The notes under the pieces: generated by a model
Database searches by the model: none
What the model was told of the DNA's origin: nothing
Seen by the model: the letters and a program-made list of their open reading frames with translations, nothing else
Made by a program: the position numbers and the translations under genes
Source: Oligoflexaceae bacterium
GTDB taxonomy: Bacteria > Bdellovibrionota_B > Oligoflexia > Oligoflexales > Oligoflexaceae
DNA: 7,051 nucleotides
Direction: 5' to 3'
NCBI GenBank assembly: GCA_947474445.1
Contig: CANJJY010000240.1
Coordinates: 1-7,051 of the forward strand
Shown here: positions 1 through 5,763 of the stretch, piece by piece
How positions within the stretch are numbered: position 1 is the first letter of the stretch
Layout: every line of letters begins with the position of its first letter

Positions 1-16
1 ACGTTTTTGACCGAAG

Positions 17-53
17 AAAAAGGCTGAGGGTTCGCCCTTCAGCCTTTTTTTTT
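17..53. terminator. Rho-independent terminator, probably bidirectional
   Basis: A 9-bp stem (GGCTGAGGG at 22-30, CCCTTCAGCC at 35-44 with one bulged T) closes a stable TTCG tetraloop at 31-34. It is followed by nine T on the plus strand and preceded by five A, which read as five T on the minus strand. It could end the DUF2721 transcript coming from the right, about 50 nt after its stop codon, and also a plus-strand gene lying left of the window. The structure is seen directly; use in both directions is inferred. Confidence 0.85.
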
Positions 54-102
54 GTTTTGAAACTTCAACCCGTCAAACCCATCATCAAGAGTCACAGCGA
101 GG

Positions 103-591
103 CTAAACTCCGGCTTCAGCTTTGGCTTCCTTCATATCCAGATCAGACCGTACATTCATATCGTGTTCGATGCAGGTCAGCGACAGGGCGAAGTCACGAA
201 TGAAGAGCATCAATCCCACCATGAGAAAAAACAAGCTGGCAATAAAAAATATCACTGGGATGATATGTAGATCGATGCCGAAACTGAGCGAAGAAAACAG
301 GGTAAAGATCGTGATCGAGACGCAGAAGATGGATATGACTTCGAGGATGATCGTCATTCTGAGAAGTCGGGCTCGCGTGTATAGCGATTTTAGCTCGCGA
401 TTCAAGTGATCGGTGTGGAGTTCTTTGCGATAGAGCTTCGGCCCCTCCTTGAGCAGGGTCCGAATCCGATCGATAACGCGGCCATAGCGGAGGGACATGA
501 TCGCTAACAATCCTGAGATGCCGGTAATGAGAAAGACCGGGGCAACGCTGGCACTCATGATCTTGGATACTTCGCTACTTTCCGGCAGCAT
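103..591 (-). CDS. DUF2721 family membrane protein
   Basis: A 162-residue integral membrane protein that I place in the DUF2721 family, which has no established function. It has one hydrophobic segment near the N-terminus (about residues 12-32, ending in the family-like LRYGRVIDRIR stretch). A basic, probably cytoplasmic and helical region (about 38-76) follows, then two long membrane segments (about 77-102 and 108-134). The C-terminal tail is charged and rich in Lys, Glu and Asp. Two in-frame ATG codons lie two codons apart (597 and 591). The AGGAG box at 599-603 touches the first but sits 7 nt before the second, so I start at 591; starting at 597 would add only Met-Pro. It appears to be a single-gene unit, with a possible -10 element near 651-656 and the hairpin at 17-53 as terminator. 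The family call is from recognition of length and layout, not a search. Confidence 0.8.
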   Translation of the reverse strand: MLPESSEVSKIMSASVAPVFLITGISGLLAIMSLRYGRVIDRIRTLLKEGPKLYRKELHTDHLNRELKSLYTRARLLRMTIILEVISIFCVSITIFTLFSSLSFGIDLHIIPVIFFIASLFFLMVGLMLFIRDFALSLTCIEHDMNVRSDLDMKEAKAEAGV

Positions 592-598
592 AGGCATT

Positions 599-603
599 CT
601 CCT
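599..603 (-). promoter_or_regulatory. Ribosome binding site deciding the DUF2721 start
   Basis: AGGAG on the minus strand is 7 nt from the ATG at 591 but only 1 nt from the upstream ATG at 597. This favours the downstream codon. Confidence 0.6.
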
Positions 604-650
604 GGCAATCCCGAATGGGCGACTGTCTCAACGCGAGCACTCCCACTTGG

Positions 651-656
651 ACTATA
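651..656 (-). promoter_or_regulatory. Possible -10 element for the DUF2721 gene
   Basis: TATAGT on the minus strand matches the sigma70 -10 consensus at five of six positions and would give a leader of about 50 nt. No good -35 hexamer is visible 16-18 nt upstream, so this is tentative. The rest of the 127-nt gap between the two minus-strand genes shows no convincing terminator for the upstream gene and no small ORF with a ribosome binding site. Confidence 0.35.
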
Positions 657-718
657 AACCGAAGGAGACTCGCGATCGAATTCTCACATAATCGTCTAGG
701 ACCTCGCCAGTAGCTTTT

Positions 719-1369
719 TTATTCACCCAGCTGGTAGGGCTTGAGGAGTGAAGGCAGCCGACTGGGATCGATCGACACCAGGCGCCAGATGCCCTGATAC
801 TGCTGGAGGTTCCAGCGAACAAAAGCGTTGCTTTCGCTGTCAATCCTCTCCTCGAGTTGCGCAACGCAGATCTGAGCTGTGTCACGAACTTGCTGGAGAC
901 TCTCGGCCGTTAAAAGATCGCCTTGGATGGTCAATCCGATGCGAATGACGCTTTGCGGCTTCAGCGCGCAAAAGGAAGGTCCTTCGGTATAGCAGCGTGG
1001 ATGAGAACCAAAGGCAAAGGCGCGCAAGCTGGAACAATCCTTGGGCTGATCGCTTTCAAAAAAGGCTTCCATATCTTCCTGTAAGCAGGTGCGGACGGAA
1101 TCGCGCCAGTCATTGCCAGAGTCCGGGAATACAGCGCTCTCGGCACCTGGAAAGGATGGAGTGAACTGGAGGGCACTGAATTTTTCGCAGTAGCGGCGCC
1201 CGTACCCGATCGCATAGCCCTTGTCTCCGCAGCTCAAGCGCTCTTGGTCGACACAGCTATAGTATGCGCAGGTTCCTATCAAGGCCTGGCAGCGATCAGC
1301 AGCCAGGGCATGCGTGGAAAAACCAGGCAGCACCATCAGAACTAAAATCAGAGTCAAGCGAACCGTCAT
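719..1369 (-). CDS. Exported cysteine-rich protein, family not recognised
   Basis: A 216-residue protein I cannot assign to a family. Residues 1-23 form a clear Sec signal peptide: Arg at position 4, a Leu/Val-rich core, and an Ala-Leu-Ala site before Ala-Asp. The mature part holds ten cysteines (27, 34, 39, 47, 61, 95, 112, 126, 134, 168), an even number that suggests up to five disulfides in the periplasm or outside the cell. The first five are crowded into residues 27-61, around a Gly/Tyr-rich stretch (GYAIGYG at 51-57). After Cys168 the tail has none and looks like a helix followed by a short beta-rich end. No membrane anchor or lipobox is seen. A GGAGG box 7 nt before the ATG supports the start. 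The gene is divergent from the secreted hydrolase at 1583-2803. Function is unknown; an inhibitor, binding protein or envelope component would all fit. Confidence 0.75.
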   Translation of the reverse strand: MTVRLTLILVLMVLPGFSTHALAADRCQALIGTCAYYSCVDQERLSCGDKGYAIGYGRRYCEKFSALQFTPSFPGAESAVFPDSGNDWRDSVRTCLQEDMEAFFESDQPKDCSSLRAFAFGSHPRCYTEGPSFCALKPQSVIRIGLTIQGDLLTAESLQQVRDTAQICVAQLEERIDSESNAFVRWNLQQYQGIWRLVSIDPSRLPSLLKPYQLGE

Positions 1370-1402
1370 TGTGCATCCTCCCTAACGATAATTGGTGCCC
1401 GG

Positions 1403-1431
1403 TATATACGTACATTCGCTGCAGGTGAAAA
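1403..1431 (-). promoter_or_regulatory. Candidate promoter for the cysteine-rich protein gene
   Basis: On the minus strand TTTTCA (1426-1431) and TATATA (1403-1408) are separated by 17 nt. Each hexamer matches the sigma70 consensus at four of six positions. The spacing is ideal but the hexamers are weak. It would give a leader of about 27 nt. Confidence 0.35.
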
Positions 1432-1480
1432 GCGTTAATCGGTTCGAGTCGCCCCCCTTTTCGATCGGACTAAATAAAAG

Positions 1481-1493
1481 TGGCGTCACGCCA
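1481..1493. promoter_or_regulatory. 13-bp inverted repeat in the divergent intergenic region
   Basis: Perfect 6-bp arms TGGCGT and ACGCCA flank a single central C. A one-base centre is too tight for an RNA hairpin, so a dimeric DNA-binding protein is the more natural reading. It lies between the two candidate promoters of the divergent genes, about 20 bp upstream of the plus-strand -35. Operator function is inferred from position and symmetry only. Confidence 0.35.
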
Positions 1494-1511
1494 AACACTT
1501 ACACATCCTTC

Positions 1512-1540
1512 TTTACACGGTAAGTTTGAACTGCTAACAC
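1512..1540 (+). promoter_or_regulatory. Candidate promoter for the secreted hydrolase gene
   Basis: TTTACA (1512-1517, five of six to the -35 consensus) and TAACAC (1535-1540, three of six) are separated by 17 nt. A TGN extended -10 motif at 1532-1534 could compensate for the poor -10. The leader would be about 36 nt. Moderate to weak support. Confidence 0.4.
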
Positions 1541-1582
1541 GAGCCTCTTTGTTCTTGGGAACTCAATGAAAAAGGCTTTCCT

Positions 1583-2803
1583 ATGAAATTTGGATTCAAT
1601 TGGCTCATCGCTTGTCTAGCGCTCGTATGCCTCGCTACCGGTGGGGCTCAAGCCGAAGTGCCCTCATCACCTTCCACTCCTGGATTGAGTGAGCATGGTC
1701 AACTTCTCTGGGAAAAATACCTGCAAACTCTTCCTTGGGAGCGACTGCAAGAGGATTGCAAACCTCGGATCATCCCGGCACGCGGTCCCTATCGTGGAGT
1801 CGCAACTCTCCTGCACGGCTATACCGCATGCCCCCAGCAATTTTTTAGTCTCGCCGACAAGCTAAGCGCCGAAGGTTTCACTGTTATCCTTCCCCTCGCC
1901 CCGGGTCATGGCCTCCGCTGGACGATGAAAGACGGCAAAAAAATCGATGACAACTCGGGATTTCCCACCGCACTCCCTACAGACGATCGCGGCTTCGGTA
2001 AAGTCTACGCCCCCTTCGTCGGTGACATGAATCAGCTGGCAGCTTCGTTCCCAGGCGAACGAGTCCTTGGCGGCATTTCGGTCGGTGCAACGATCGCTTT
2101 GCATATGGCCAACGCAGCACCAGATATCTGGAATCGTCAGATCATCATGAGTCCCCTGCTCGATGCTACCTCAAATCCTTTGCGCCAGACGCTTGACGCC
2201 ATCATGAGCACAGGTTGGAATCCCCTGCTCGGCGCTCTGCTTAACACCGATATCGGCTGGGGCCAAGGCTGTGAAGATGAAAGATCGTTGAGTTATGTCC
2301 AGACCTACGGTCGTGAGCAGACGCGTGCAGGGATTTGTCAATTCAAAGCAACTCATGCGATGGCTGTGGGTCGTTACGGTATTGAGACGGGCAAATCTCT
2401 CCATCCGACTCCCGTTCAGACTCAGTTTCTTGCCGTTACCGAAGACATCATCGTCAATCATGCGGGCTTGTTCAAGGCTGTCGAACGTCTGCAAGGCATC
2501 ACGCCTGACCTGTTCTCAGCTGATACCGTAGGCGGTGATCGCTATCCAACTGCGAAGATCTGCTATCTGCCTTCCAGCAATACGATTTGCGCTAATAACC
2601 TCAAGCTGCCCTTGGATCAGCAACAGAAACCCTGCATCAACCATTCGATGCTGTCACGTTTCGATGCCCCCAATCAGAATAAATACTGGATCGCACCCCT
2701 GGAAGAAAAACTCGTGGACTTCATCGCCCATGGAGAATTCTTTGCAATCGACGAGCAGGCAATGTTTAAGAAGGCAGCGATGTGTGCGGGCTTTCCACGC
2801 TAG
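1583..2803 (+). CDS. Exported alpha/beta-hydrolase (lipase/esterase-like)
   Basis: A 406-residue protein with a Sec signal peptide (residues 1-24, Ala-Gln-Ala before Glu25) and an alpha/beta-hydrolase fold of the lysophospholipase/serine aminopeptidase S33 kind. Visible motifs are the HGY oxyanion-loop stretch (78-80) in LLHGYTACPQQF, a PLAPGHG turn (104-110), and the nucleophile elbow GISVG with Ser166. The likely acid is Asp288 (in TEDIIVN) and the likely base is His354 (in INHSML). A cap insertion lies between about residues 190 and 275. The mature part has eight cysteines (59, 83, 230, 252, 327, 336, 351, 401), consistent with disulfides and export. AAAAAGG sits 7 nt before the ATG. The substrate cannot be read from the sequence; an ester or lipid bond is most likely. 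It is divergent from a cysteine-rich exported protein, and convergent with the flavoprotein gene. Confidence 0.85.
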   Translation: MKFGFNWLIACLALVCLATGGAQAEVPSSPSTPGLSEHGQLLWEKYLQTLPWERLQEDCKPRIIPARGPYRGVATLLHGYTACPQQFFSLADKLSAEGFTVILPLAPGHGLRWTMKDGKKIDDNSGFPTALPTDDRGFGKVYAPFVGDMNQLAASFPGERVLGGISVGATIALHMANAAPDIWNRQIIMSPLLDATSNPLRQTLDAIMSTGWNPLLGALLNTDIGWGQGCEDERSLSYVQTYGREQTRAGICQFKATHAMAVGRYGIETGKSLHPTPVQTQFLAVTEDIIVNHAGLFKAVERLQGITPDLFSADTVGGDRYPTAKICYLPSSNTICANNLKLPLDQQQKPCINHSMLSRFDAPNQNKYWIAPLEEKLVDFIAHGEFFAIDEQAMFKKAAMCAGFPR

Positions 2804-2844
2804 AATCGTCAGCTACTGCTGCTGATTCTGCGTTATTTATATAA

Positions 2845-2876
2845 GCGTTTCACTTGGAACGCAGACCTTTCTTTTT
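2845..2876 (+). terminator. Terminator of the hydrolase gene
   Basis: A 7-bp stem (GCGTTTC at 2845-2851, GGAACGC at 2856-2862, one T-G wobble) with an ACTT loop is followed by a T-rich tract ending in CTTTTT. It lies about 40 nt after the stop codon. A second, bulged stem (arms 2802-2807 and 2824-2829) overlaps the stop codon just upstream. On the minus strand the stem has a C-A mismatch and only a short T-rich tail, so it is a poor terminator for the convergent gene. Confidence 0.6.
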
Positions 2877-2882
2877 CCCTGT

Positions 2883-4079
2883 CTATTCAGCTCTGGTGCT
2901 CAAATAAGATAATATGCCTTGCGCAGCCCACCGTCCTTGACTTACACAGGCTTGAATCAGAAAGCCTCCCGTCGGCGCATCCCAAGCGATCATCTCTCCA
3001 GCAGCGAACACTCCGGGAAGACTTTTGAACATCAATTTTTGATCGAGCATGCTCCAGGCAATTCCTCCGCGGGAAGAAATGGATTCGCTCAAAGGTCGCG
3101 GCTGCTTTAAACGCAGGCGGAATTCTTTAATGCCGGCGGCCATCATAGAGAGATCTTGCTTCATTTCTGCATCGGCACAATGGAAAAGGAGAGCTTTGGC
3201 TGCGGGACAGAGCCCCAGTTGCTTTTGCGCGCGTCTGAGGGGAGAAAAATTTTCTTTGCTCTGCCCAAGTTTTTTGATGACAGCCTCAAGACTCAAATCG
3301 GGTTTCAGGTCGATCGTGACCTCGCCTACTTCCCCAAGAAAATAGATCGGTGTCCCTTCCAGCCCATAGGCCGTAATCATCAGATCGCCGCGCCGCTCAC
3401 CGCGTGAGCTGCGAAGACTGATGTTTTTCAGCGGCTGACCTTCGGTCTCCTTGAGAAAGGGCAGGGGCCAATCCACTTCGTAGCCAGTATTGGAGGGGAG
3501 GATCTCTTCGCAGGCGATGCCTTTAGAGGAAAATAGTGCGGGCCAACGGAGAGGCTCCGTCTCGTAGCTCCCACCTCCGAGACAAAAACAGAGTGCATCA
3601 AAGCTTAAGCTGTCTTCTGCGAGCTGACCATCTCGCCAAAGATTCCAGCGACCGTCTTCCCTAGGAGTGAAGTCGGTGCAGGGGTGATCGAGCATAAAAC
3701 GGACGCCGCGACTCTCCAGCCGGCGACGCCAGGCCCTGACTAGTTTGGCCGCATGCATGGTCTCGACAAAGTAGCGCTGGCTCGTGCCGAGAAAGGTCCC
3801 GATACCAATTTCCTTTTCGATAAACGCGAGCCAGGCCTGAGGATCAAAAGCACCGAGACAACTGAGCCAGAAGTCTTGAGGCCCTGTATAGTGCGCGGCA
3901 AAGGCATCGAGCGGAAGGTTATGCGTGATGTTCAATCCCGAACCGCCAGCGATGTAGAGCTTCCATGCGGGGCCCTTACGCTTCTCCCAGATGCTCACGC
4001 GACAGCCAGCGGAGGCGAGAGCTTCCGCTGCCATCAGTCCAGCAGGACCAGAACCTATGACTGCGACATGATGCGACAT
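2883..4079 (-). CDS. FAD-dependent oxidoreductase, HI0933-like / TIGR03862 type
   Basis: A 398-residue cytoplasmic flavoprotein. The N-terminus carries the Rossmann FAD-binding motif GSGPAG (residues 9-14), with Glu32 at the end of the second strand for the ribose. An AGGSGLNITH motif (44-53) corresponds to the GGGRCNxTN motif of HI0933/BaiN-type proteins; the Ser-Gly-Leu-Asn form is what I associate with the PP_4765 (TIGR03862) branch. The C-terminal block FAAGEMIAWDAPTGGF (358-373), then QACVSQGR, is the second conserved FAD-contacting region. Length and architecture look complete. The physiological substrate of this branch is not established to my knowledge. The ATG at 4079 has AAGGA 9 nt upstream. 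The gene lies 115 nt downstream of a tRNA-Asp gene on the same strand, with no clear promoter or terminator between, so some co-transcription is possible. It converges with the hydrolase gene. Confidence 0.85.
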   Translation of the reverse strand: MSHHVAVIGSGPAGLMAAEALASAGCRVSIWEKRKGPAWKLYIAGGSGLNITHNLPLDAFAAHYTGPQDFWLSCLGAFDPQAWLAFIEKEIGIGTFLGTSQRYFVETMHAAKLVRAWRRRLESRGVRFMLDHPCTDFTPREDGRWNLWRDGQLAEDSLSFDALCFCLGGGSYETEPLRWPALFSSKGIACEEILPSNTGYEVDWPLPFLKETEGQPLKNISLRSSRGERRGDLMITAYGLEGTPIYFLGEVGEVTIDLKPDLSLEAVIKKLGQSKENFSPLRRAQKQLGLCPAAKALLFHCADAEMKQDLSMMAAGIKEFRLRLKQPRPLSESISSRGGIAWSMLDQKLMFKSLPGVFAAGEMIAWDAPTGGFLIQACVSQGRWAAQGILSYLSTRAE

Positions 4080-4120
4080 ATGGGAATATCCTTAACGCTC
4101 CGCGGGAACTTGATCGCTTA

Positions 4121-4186
4121 AAGTTTTGATATTTTTGAGACAGGCTGTAGTGAGACGACGGTAGGATAGAATAAACATCAAAACTT
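4121..4186. repeat. Widely spaced 10-bp inverted repeat
   Basis: AAGTTTTGAT at 4121-4130 is exactly complementary to ATCAAAACTT at 4177-4186, with 46 nt between. The arms lie between the 3' end of a tRNA-Asp gene and the flavoprotein start. They could pair in the RNA leader of the flavoprotein transcript or mark two protein-binding half-sites. The arms are AT-rich, no T tract follows, and chance cannot be excluded. Confidence 0.35.
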
Positions 4187-4194
4187 AGGAAGGA

Positions 4195-4271
4195 TGGCGG
4201 GAGCGACGGGACTCGAACCCGCGGCCTCCAGCGTGACAGGCTGGCGTTATAACCAACTTAACTACACCCCC
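4195..4271 (-). tRNA. tRNA-Asp (anticodon GUC), copy 1
   Basis: A 77-nt cloverleaf with encoded CCA (minus strand). The acceptor is GGGGGTG paired to CGCTCCC with G-T and T-G wobbles, and the D stem is GTTA/TAAC. The anticodon stem CCAGC/GCTGG encloses the loop CTGTCAC, with anticodon GTC. The T arm loop is TTCGAGT. Discriminator base G73 and the GUC anticodon are aspartate identity elements. It is identical over all 77 nt to the copy at 4526-4602. Its own promoter is at 4358-4386, because a terminator separates it from copy 2. Confidence 0.97.
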
Positions 4272-4357
4272 ACCTCAATGGAACAGGTTTGGTCTTCTCC
4301 AGCAGGACCGGAGCTTCTCAAAACCTTTGCGAGACACATGTTTGGTCAAGCGAAAGT

Positions 4358-4386
4358 TTTATAACAATGACGGTTAAAAAGGTCAA
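4358..4386 (-). promoter_or_regulatory. Sigma70-type promoter for tRNA-Asp copy 1
   Basis: On the minus strand TTGACC (4381-4386, five of six) and TATAAA (4358-4363, five of six) are separated by exactly 17 nt. Initiation would fall near 4351, giving an unusually long leader of about 80 nt before the tRNA 5' end at 4271. The promoter sits just downstream of the terminator at 4456-4497, which supports independent transcription of this copy. Confidence 0.7.
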
Positions 4387-4455
4387 AGATTTCTGAGAGA
4401 TTTTCTGCAAAAAAACAATCGCGCTCTAAAATCGGTCGGAGCCGAAAGAGAACAA

Positions 4456-4497
4456 GAAAAAGCCGCCTGCGGGCACGTGGCTCGCAGGCGGCTTTTC
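4456..4497 (-). terminator. Strong terminator after tRNA-Asp copy 2
   Basis: A perfect 14-bp GC-rich stem (4458-4471 with 4483-4496) has an 11-nt loop. Reading on the minus strand the 3' arm runs into TTTTTCTTGTTC. It starts about 30 nt after the 3' end of tRNA-Asp copy 2, so it should end that transcript before copy 1. The plus-strand reading also ends in four T, but no plus-strand gene is visible that would need it. Confidence 0.88.
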
Positions 4498-4525
4498 GTA
4501 TCAAAACAAAGACTTCTTTTCAAGA

Positions 4526-4602
4526 TGGCGGGAGCGACGGGACTCGAACCCGCGGCCTCCAGCGTGACAGGCTGGCGTTATAACCAACTTAACTACACCC
4601 CC
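4526..4602 (-). tRNA. tRNA-Asp (anticodon GUC), copy 2
   Basis: The 77-nt sequence is identical to the copy at 4195-4271: the same cloverleaf, GTC anticodon, G73 and encoded CCA. The flanking sequences of the two copies are unrelated beyond one or two bases, so the pair is not a fresh tandem duplication. Identity is likely kept by gene conversion or strong constraint. It has its own promoter at 4617-4645 and terminator at 4456-4497, and lies 79 nt downstream of the ctaG stop codon. Confidence 0.97.
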
Positions 4603-4616
4603 GCTTGAGGATTGTG

Positions 4617-4645
4617 AAACTACGGTAAGGTCCGCTCGCTGTCAA
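4617..4645 (-). promoter_or_regulatory. Promoter for tRNA-Asp copy 2
   Basis: On the minus strand a perfect TTGACA (4640-4645) is separated by 17 nt from TAGTTT (4617-4622, three of six). The sequence upstream of the -35 is A/T-rich (runs of T around 4651-4665) and could act as an UP element, as is common for stable RNA genes. Initiation near 4610 would leave a leader of only about 8 nt. Confidence 0.6.
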
Positions 4646-4681
4646 CGCTAAAAAATAGAAAACCTTAAATAAGCATCAGCC

Positions 4682-5578
4682 TTACCCTGGAACCCCTTCC
4701 AGATCAGGCATTGATGGTTGTTCACGCAAATCCTTTTTCTCTTCACGATGCGCCCAAACAAAAAATACGGCCGTGAGAGCGATGAGATTAATAAAGCCCC
4801 CAGGGACCCACATAATCAGCCCTCCCAGCCTCTGATCCTGGAGATGCCCCCAACTCTCCCACCAACTCGGCAAAGGGATCCCTTCGTAGGCATAGAGCAC
4901 CTTATCGGAGAACGTGAGGATAGCACTGAGGATGATGTTGGACGCTTCGATCGCCACCAGAAAAAGCATCCGAGCCGGCAGAGGCAGGTGCGACCGCATC
5001 GGATGGGGATCAATGATATTGCGCCATAAAAGCATAGCCGCCAACGCAAAGTTCGCATGCTCCAGCAAGTGGTAGTAATCGTTAAGCAGAGCTAGATTAT
5101 AGAAGCGAGGGAGATGCCAAAACCAAAAGGATCCCTCAAAAAAGATCAGTGAAGGCAGGGGGCGGCCGATCGTGTTGTTGAGGAATTTAAGCACCTGGCT
5201 CCGGAGGAGCGGAAAATAAATGCCCCGCCTGACCCAGTTGGGAAGACCCCGCAGGATGACGAAATAAGGAATCCCGAAGAGGAGAAGGGGAACGCCTAGA
5301 TTGGCGATGATCATGTGCTGAATCATGTGCATCCAGAAGAGCTGATCGGACAAAGGATCGATCGGCGGCATGAGACCGGCGATACAGAGGGTGATCCCCG
5401 TTCCAAAACAGACGAGCTGCCAGGGCTTTACCGGTTTTTTGCGAAACCGCCGATATCCCCGGATATAAAAGATGAGCATGAGAGCAAAAAAGAAGAGCGT
5501 AGGATCGAAATCCCATTTGACGATGAAAAGATCACGAGGGAGTCGGTCGTAAAGACCGTGAGCAAGGGCAATCGACAT
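4682..5578 (-). CDS. ctaG: Cytochrome c oxidase assembly protein, caa3-type CtaG
   Basis: A 298-residue polytopic membrane protein of the caa3_CtaG family, needed in Bacillus for assembly of active caa3 oxidase. It is unrelated to the Cox11 copper chaperone that is also called CtaG. I count about seven membrane segments. Conserved-looking features are the His pair in MHMIQHMI (H84, H88), FWFWHLPRFY (151-160), YYHLLEH (H170, H174) and the late DQRLGGLIMWVPGG block (248-261). A reading frame open from a TTG at 5608 would add ten residues. I choose the ATG at 5578 because TGAGG lies 8 nt upstream and the TTG has no ribosome binding site. It is last in the oxidase cluster, but 185 nt separate it from the subunit IV gene, unlike the tight spacing upstream. 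The C-terminal tail is charged and cytoplasmic-looking. Confidence 0.92.
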   Translation of the reverse strand: MSIALAHGLYDRLPRDLFIVKWDFDPTLFFFALMLIFYIRGYRRFRKKPVKPWQLVCFGTGITLCIAGLMPPIDPLSDQLFWMHMIQHMIIANLGVPLLLFGIPYFVILRGLPNWVRRGIYFPLLRSQVLKFLNNTIGRPLPSLIFFEGSFWFWHLPRFYNLALLNDYYHLLEHANFALAAMLLWRNIIDPHPMRSHLPLPARMLFLVAIEASNIILSAILTFSDKVLYAYEGIPLPSWWESWGHLQDQRLGGLIMWVPGGFINLIALTAVFFVWAHREEKKDLREQPSMPDLEGVPG

Positions 5579-5586
5579 AAAAAAAG

Positions 5587-5591
5587 CCTCA
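5587..5591 (-). promoter_or_regulatory. Ribosome binding site deciding the ctaG start
   Basis: TGAGG on the minus strand lies 8 nt before the ATG at 5578, inside the reading frame that extends back to a TTG at 5608. A better GGAGG at 5597-5601 is 18 nt from this ATG and lies downstream of the TTG, so it serves neither start well. Confidence 0.55.
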
Positions 5592-5696
5592 GGAGACCTC
5601 CGAAGCAACCCGCACGCGAGTTAGCATTCAACTATGCCAACATCCGCAGATCGGAGGTCCTCACCTTAGCTTACGACTTGGGTGAATAACAAGGCG

Positions 5697-5716
5697 AAGT
5701 GGGCCTTTACCCACTT
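5697..5716 (-). other. Hairpin between the subunit IV and ctaG genes
   Basis: A perfect 7-bp stem (AAGTGGG/CCCACTT) closes a 6-nt loop, about 50 nt after the subunit IV stop codon. Only a weak T-rich sequence follows on the minus strand, so it may be a partial terminator, an mRNA processing or stability element, or chance. The rest of the 185-nt gap shows no small gene with a start codon and no convincing promoter. Confidence 0.35.
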
Positions 5717-5763
5717 TTCGGACACCTTGATACCACCGGAACTATCGCGGTAGAAATTGACTT

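Noticed and set aside
652..885. A 77-residue minus-strand reading frame overlapping the end of the cysteine-rich protein gene.
   Set aside because: It lies mostly inside that gene in another frame and has no convincing ribosome binding site or domain character.
1583..2803. The hydrolase as a lipoprotein.
   Set aside because: The cysteine at residue 16 is preceded by Val and lies inside the hydrophobic core, so no lipobox is present. Ala-Gln-Ala at 22-24 fits signal peptidase I.
4195..4602. The tRNA pair as an att-flanked integrated element.
   Set aside because: The 254 nt between the tRNAs hold only a terminator, a promoter and a leader. There is no integrase or cargo, and both copies are complete tRNAs with their own signals rather than a tRNA and a partial att repeat.
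5579..5608. Extension of CtaG by ten residues from a TTG start at 5608.
   Set aside because: The TTG has no ribosome binding site, while the ATG at 5578 has TGAGG 8 nt upstream and gives a natural N-terminus.
5662..5763. A protein-like open stretch of about 33 codons on the minus strand after the subunit IV gene, in the -1 frame relative to it.
   Set aside because: The frame runs back into the subunit IV gene to a TAA without any ATG, GTG or TTG, and subunit IV already has a normal length and ending. A stretch this short without stops is expected by chance.
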